From the NCBI GenBank assembly GCA_949316495.1, contig OX439003.1, positions 23,126,295-23,190,294 of the forward strand: a DNA stretch of 64,000 bases. Reading direction: 5' to 3'. Origin of the DNA: Amphiduros pacificus (Eukaryota; Annelida; Polychaeta; Phyllodocida; Hesionidae). This document shows, one piece after another, positions 60,894 to 64,000 of the stretch; position 1 is the first letter of the stretch; each line of letters begins with the position of its first letter. The position numbers and the translations under genes are program-made. The notes beneath the pieces are model-generated. The model did no database searches, was not told the origin of the DNA, and saw nothing but the letters and a program-made list of their open reading frames with translations.

Positions 60894-62044
60894 CTATGAG
60901 GGAAAAAAAGGAAAGAAGCTACAATCAGACAACACAATCCTTTCAGACAAATCAATAAAAAGGATGTACCCCTCCTCCAAAAAGATTCTGATAAATATTT
61001 TGAGGAACGGGTTGACGGCTTGTGATTTATGAGAGTTGCGATATCAACATGCAACTATAGATTTGGGACGAAGTAAGGATGCCAAGCCAGCAAGCCAAGG
61101 CTTGTCCCAGAAAGATCTACAGCCGGGATTTGTGTGAATTAGGGTAGCAAACGGCTGACAGTTTTCCCAGACAAAACACAACAGTTCTACTAAATCAAAG
61201 TGCAGCCATTACTGAGTTAATTATTGAGGACATAACATGATAAATAGACAGTAGTCATGCATGCCAAGTGCTTGTTACAGGGGAGCTAGAAGCAACAGTT
61301 CAAATCATTATTTCACCAATTTATATTCCTTATCACATGGTTCACAGATTGTGGGGATAAAAGGCTTGAGTTGTTACAATATATATATCCAGTCAGCATA
61401 TATCTGGGTATTCCAGCCATATGTTATATATTACTAATTGGACTGGCAAATTGGAAAGTGATATTTGAAATAATAATTGGACCGACAAATTGGAAAGAAA
61501 AAAATAATTTTGTTATATATTACGAGTTGTGAACGGAAAATATGACCTGCCCAGATAAATGAGACAAATGAATGGTTTCCCTTGATAAATACTCTGAAAT
61601 GAAGGGAAACCTGATGCCCAGGCATTGATGAGAGAGGAATTAATTTTTCAAGAGAAAAAGATTGATGATGAAACAAATACAACAGTTAGGTATATTGTAA
61701 TAATGATAACAGAAATAAGATACTGGATAGATACATATGAAATATGAATAGGATATATATACTCAAAACTGCCAGTAGATTGGAGTTATTTGATACAGGA
61801 AAGGATTGAGAGAAAAGATAAGTTGTGAAAATATTGATGAGTACCAATGTGAAAATATTTTTTGGATGATTAATAGAGAAAAGCAAATTATTGATCTGTT
61901 CTAAAGAAATTTCTGGCACAATTAATGAGAATTGTGAGGAAAATAAATCACAAATAGGGCTACTGTTAGTTTTGTGGATATAGATCTAACATGATTCAAG
62001 TGGAGGAACCTGCTTGACAAAGATGATGCAAATCTCAGGGAAGA
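60894..62044 (-). other. first part of the intron between two minus-strand exons
   Basis: Intron sequence of the gene with exons at 62687-62789 and 60725-60893. Apart from its polypyrimidine tract at the 60894 side it is AT-rich, with two short duplicated motifs near 61440 and 61480 (ATTGGACTGGCAAATTGGAA versus ATTGGACCGACAAATTGGAA). Confidence 0.45.
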
Positions 62045-62345
62045 TAATGGTAGAGAGAGGTGATAGGAACTAATGGAAAGCTAATTGCCTACATAGGTAG
62101 AGATGATGCAATGATGTCAGAGAAATAACTATGGAAGACGAAATTATACAAATCAAAGGGGGGAGATAGTAGTTGAAAGTGAAATGATGGAATTCCATGT
62201 GGAAATAATACTAGAAGATAGTAGGGGGGGGGGAGATTATTTTCAGAGATGAAATGATGCAATTCAAAGGGAAAGATTATTATGGGAGATGGAATGATAC
62301 AATTCAAAGGGGAAGACAATGGTGGGAGATGAAATAATGTGATTC
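62045..62345. repeat. about 45-bp degenerate minisatellite
   Basis: GGGAGATGAAATGATGCAAT then TCAAAGGGGAAGA recurs about six times at 43-48 bases, interrupted by a run of about ten G near 62225. Located within the intron of the minus-strand gene. Confidence 0.82.
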
Positions 62346-62686
62346 AAACATATTATGATAAACAGATTTAATTGATTTCATAAGGAAATAGAAAGATGGT
62401 ATTTAGACAAATTATCTATCGAAATATCTAATCACATATTAATCATTAAAAATATCAAATACACAGGCCATATGGAAGATATATATAATTGCAGTTGTCA
62501 TGAGCTTAGTATATTATCCCTGTGCCAAGTCTGGACCAAATAAACAGACTACAAATGTGTTGATACAAGTGATAGAGACAGCCTAGTATTGCAATATATA
62601 ATATCGTTATCCAGCAAGAGGGACTAACAAATCAAAACAAAACTATTATTTTTGAATGCTTTAAAAATATTTATTGAGAAACGTAC

Positions 62687-62789
62687 CTTTTGCAGTTTTC
62701 ACAGTTTATCTCTTTAGCTGAATAGAGTGTTGACATTGATTGTGACAAGCAATCTTGCTTCATAGTCAGTCCAGGCTGTTTCTCATCAA
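62687..62789 (-). CDS. exon with CxxC motif, unidentified minus-strand gene
   Basis: Minus-strand exon ending in AAAAG/GTACGT. The open frame reads DEKQPGLTMKQDCLSQ, then SMSTLYSAKEINCENCK plus AG, and joins the exon at 60893 in phase. The 5' edge is placed at acceptor CCATTAACAG (103 bases), but the frame is open about 14 codons further up and the in-frame ATG of MKQDC could instead be the translation start, giving a short protein of about 82 residues in two exons. C-E-N-C with nearby His residues of the next exon suggests a small metal site. A resemblance to the C-terminal finger region of ubiquitin-specific proteases was considered but is not strong. Confidence 0.55.
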
Positions 62790-62829
62790 CTGTTAATGGA
62801 ATGTGCTTCAATTTTGATGTATATGATGA

Positions 62830-64000
62830 TTATTAGAGCCAGTTTGCTCTGGTATATCAATTTGACCTTTTGACCCTTTAACCTTGCTGCAGCGACCTTG
62901 ACTCAGAAAACATATCTGGGCTTTATCTTAGCCACCATATATACTGGTAGGAGGTACTTCACAGACACATTAAATATTTTTAAAATTTTTAGTTCATCAT
63001 ATTTTCTCTTTCAAAACCCTCCTATTTATTTCCATTCCAAAATGCAAAGATTTCTAAAAAAAAAATTGATTAGTGATGACTATGATTATTATTTTTTTCA
63101 ATATTGAAACATTTTCTGGATCGGTCTCAGGACCTGACTGAAAGTTTGATATTCAATGTTGGTATATAAATACTCTGGACATAGGCACAATAGGATATAA
63201 ATGTATCTGTTATGTGTAGTTACATAATAAATCTGGGTAAATATCACTGGGTGGGCTGGTGAAGTCTATTTAATGGCAAGAATCACAGCCTGCAGATGCA
63301 GTACAGGACTTGTTTGCTTTAGAATTGATCGGATCAAATGGTTTGGAAACCAATAATTACATGAAAGCTAGGAATAGCATAGAGACATTGTGATTCAAGA
63401 AAACTTAATGTTTTGTGTGTATCATAGTGATGTTATGCAAATATCACAAATTTATGCAGAAAAAATTAGAATATGATGTATAAGAAAAATAAACAGAGAG
63501 AGACCCTATATCTCACAATTTCAAGCAGACTTTTGCTCAGATGCTTTTACACGGTATAAAATTGCTTGTTTATCTTGGGTCCAAATAGACATTAATAATG
63601 ATAAGCTGAAAATTTCAATCTCTGCAATTCATATGGCATTAGAAATTAAAACCATATCCTTCATTATGTGTTTTATTAAACCATACTGAACTTGTAAAGT
63701 TTCACTTCGTATATTTTGATATTTATTGCTTGTGCAATTTCCCCATTAAACTGGGCCTAATTAAAACATCTCTTAAACCAGTCAAAAGTCTAACTATGTT
63801 TAATTTGAATGATGAATCTGTTTTAAATGTCCTTGATAATATGGCTGTATATTTTATCTTAAGCAGAAAGGGAAGTAGCATCTTTCCTGAAAAGACATAT
63901 ACAAACATCATATAATATTTCAGCATCGTGAGGAAGGAATCAGTGAGTGGAGGTAGCACATGATGTACAGCAGATATTTCTATTGTGATTCCTATTGTGT
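62830..64000. other. unique DNA, nothing firm
   Basis: Overlapping open frames on both strands at 63723-63959. On the minus strand a good acceptor (GTATATGTCTTTTCAG) precedes KMLLPFLLKIKYTAIL and about 37 further codons ending at TAA, overlapped by AATAAA. The plus-strand frame (63730-63915) is equally open. No family recognised on either strand. Confidence 0.3.

Noticed and set aside
62687-62789. Assignment of the CENCKR exon to a ubiquitin-specific protease
   Set aside because: The CxxC context is loosely similar, but the next in-phase exon does not look like a USP palm or His-box region and the gene ends too soon.

Overview
The window looks like animal nuclear DNA: AT-rich, intron-rich and gene-poor, with GT-AG splice signals, no operons, and about a quarter of its length in tandem repeats (minisatellites). 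An animal-type GT32 glycosyltransferase, non-autonomous DNA transposons and a decayed SINE whose head and tail resemble mollusc SINEs point to an invertebrate, probably a lophotrochozoan and perhaps a mollusc. That assignment is inference.

The one complete gene is an intronless type II membrane glycosyltransferase of the GT32 / DXD family (53708-54853, minus). Other coding sequence is fragmentary. A plus-strand gene has an IQ-motif exon (12227-12337) and a coiled-coil exon (26444-26508) joined in phase across a 14.1 kb intron. A minus-strand gene has two phase-compatible exons (62687-62789, 60725-60893) with a CxxC motif. Another minus-strand gene is suggested by exons at 6943-6994 and 6297-6496, possibly also 10868-10925. 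Isolated coding-like, splice-flanked segments lie at 36324-36408, 41457-41520 and 49337-49465. I could not name the families of these genes.

Minisatellite blocks, left to right: 28 bp (0.6-1.1 kb), 28 bp (2.0-2.6), 33 bp (3.1-3.7), 34 bp (4.7-5.8), 57/61 bp (9.0-9.6), 30 and 58 bp (9.8-10.1), 58-66 bp (11.8-12.2), 25 bp (13.6-13.9), 65 bp (15.9-18.9), 39 bp (20.1-20.5), 31 bp (26.6-26.8), 40 bp (34.8-36.2), 41 bp (38.6-41.0), 32/39 bp (43.5-44.1), 37 bp (55.7-58.8), 33 bp (59.3-60.7, split by a transposon) and about 45 bp (62.0-62.3). The 65-bp and 37-bp blocks contain large internal duplications. Many arrays sit against splice sites, and the 58-66 bp one appears to be built from copies of an intron 3' end.

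Two DNA transposon relics are clear from their inverted ends: 20912-22197 (flanked by TTAA) and 59650-60558 (CGCG-rich, flanked by TA, with an internal 231-bp triplication). The remaining sequence is unique AT-rich intron or intergenic DNA with a few GC-balanced islands that could be regulatory or exonic. I saw no rRNA, tRNA or CRISPR array. Most long open frames here are by-products of tandem repeats.
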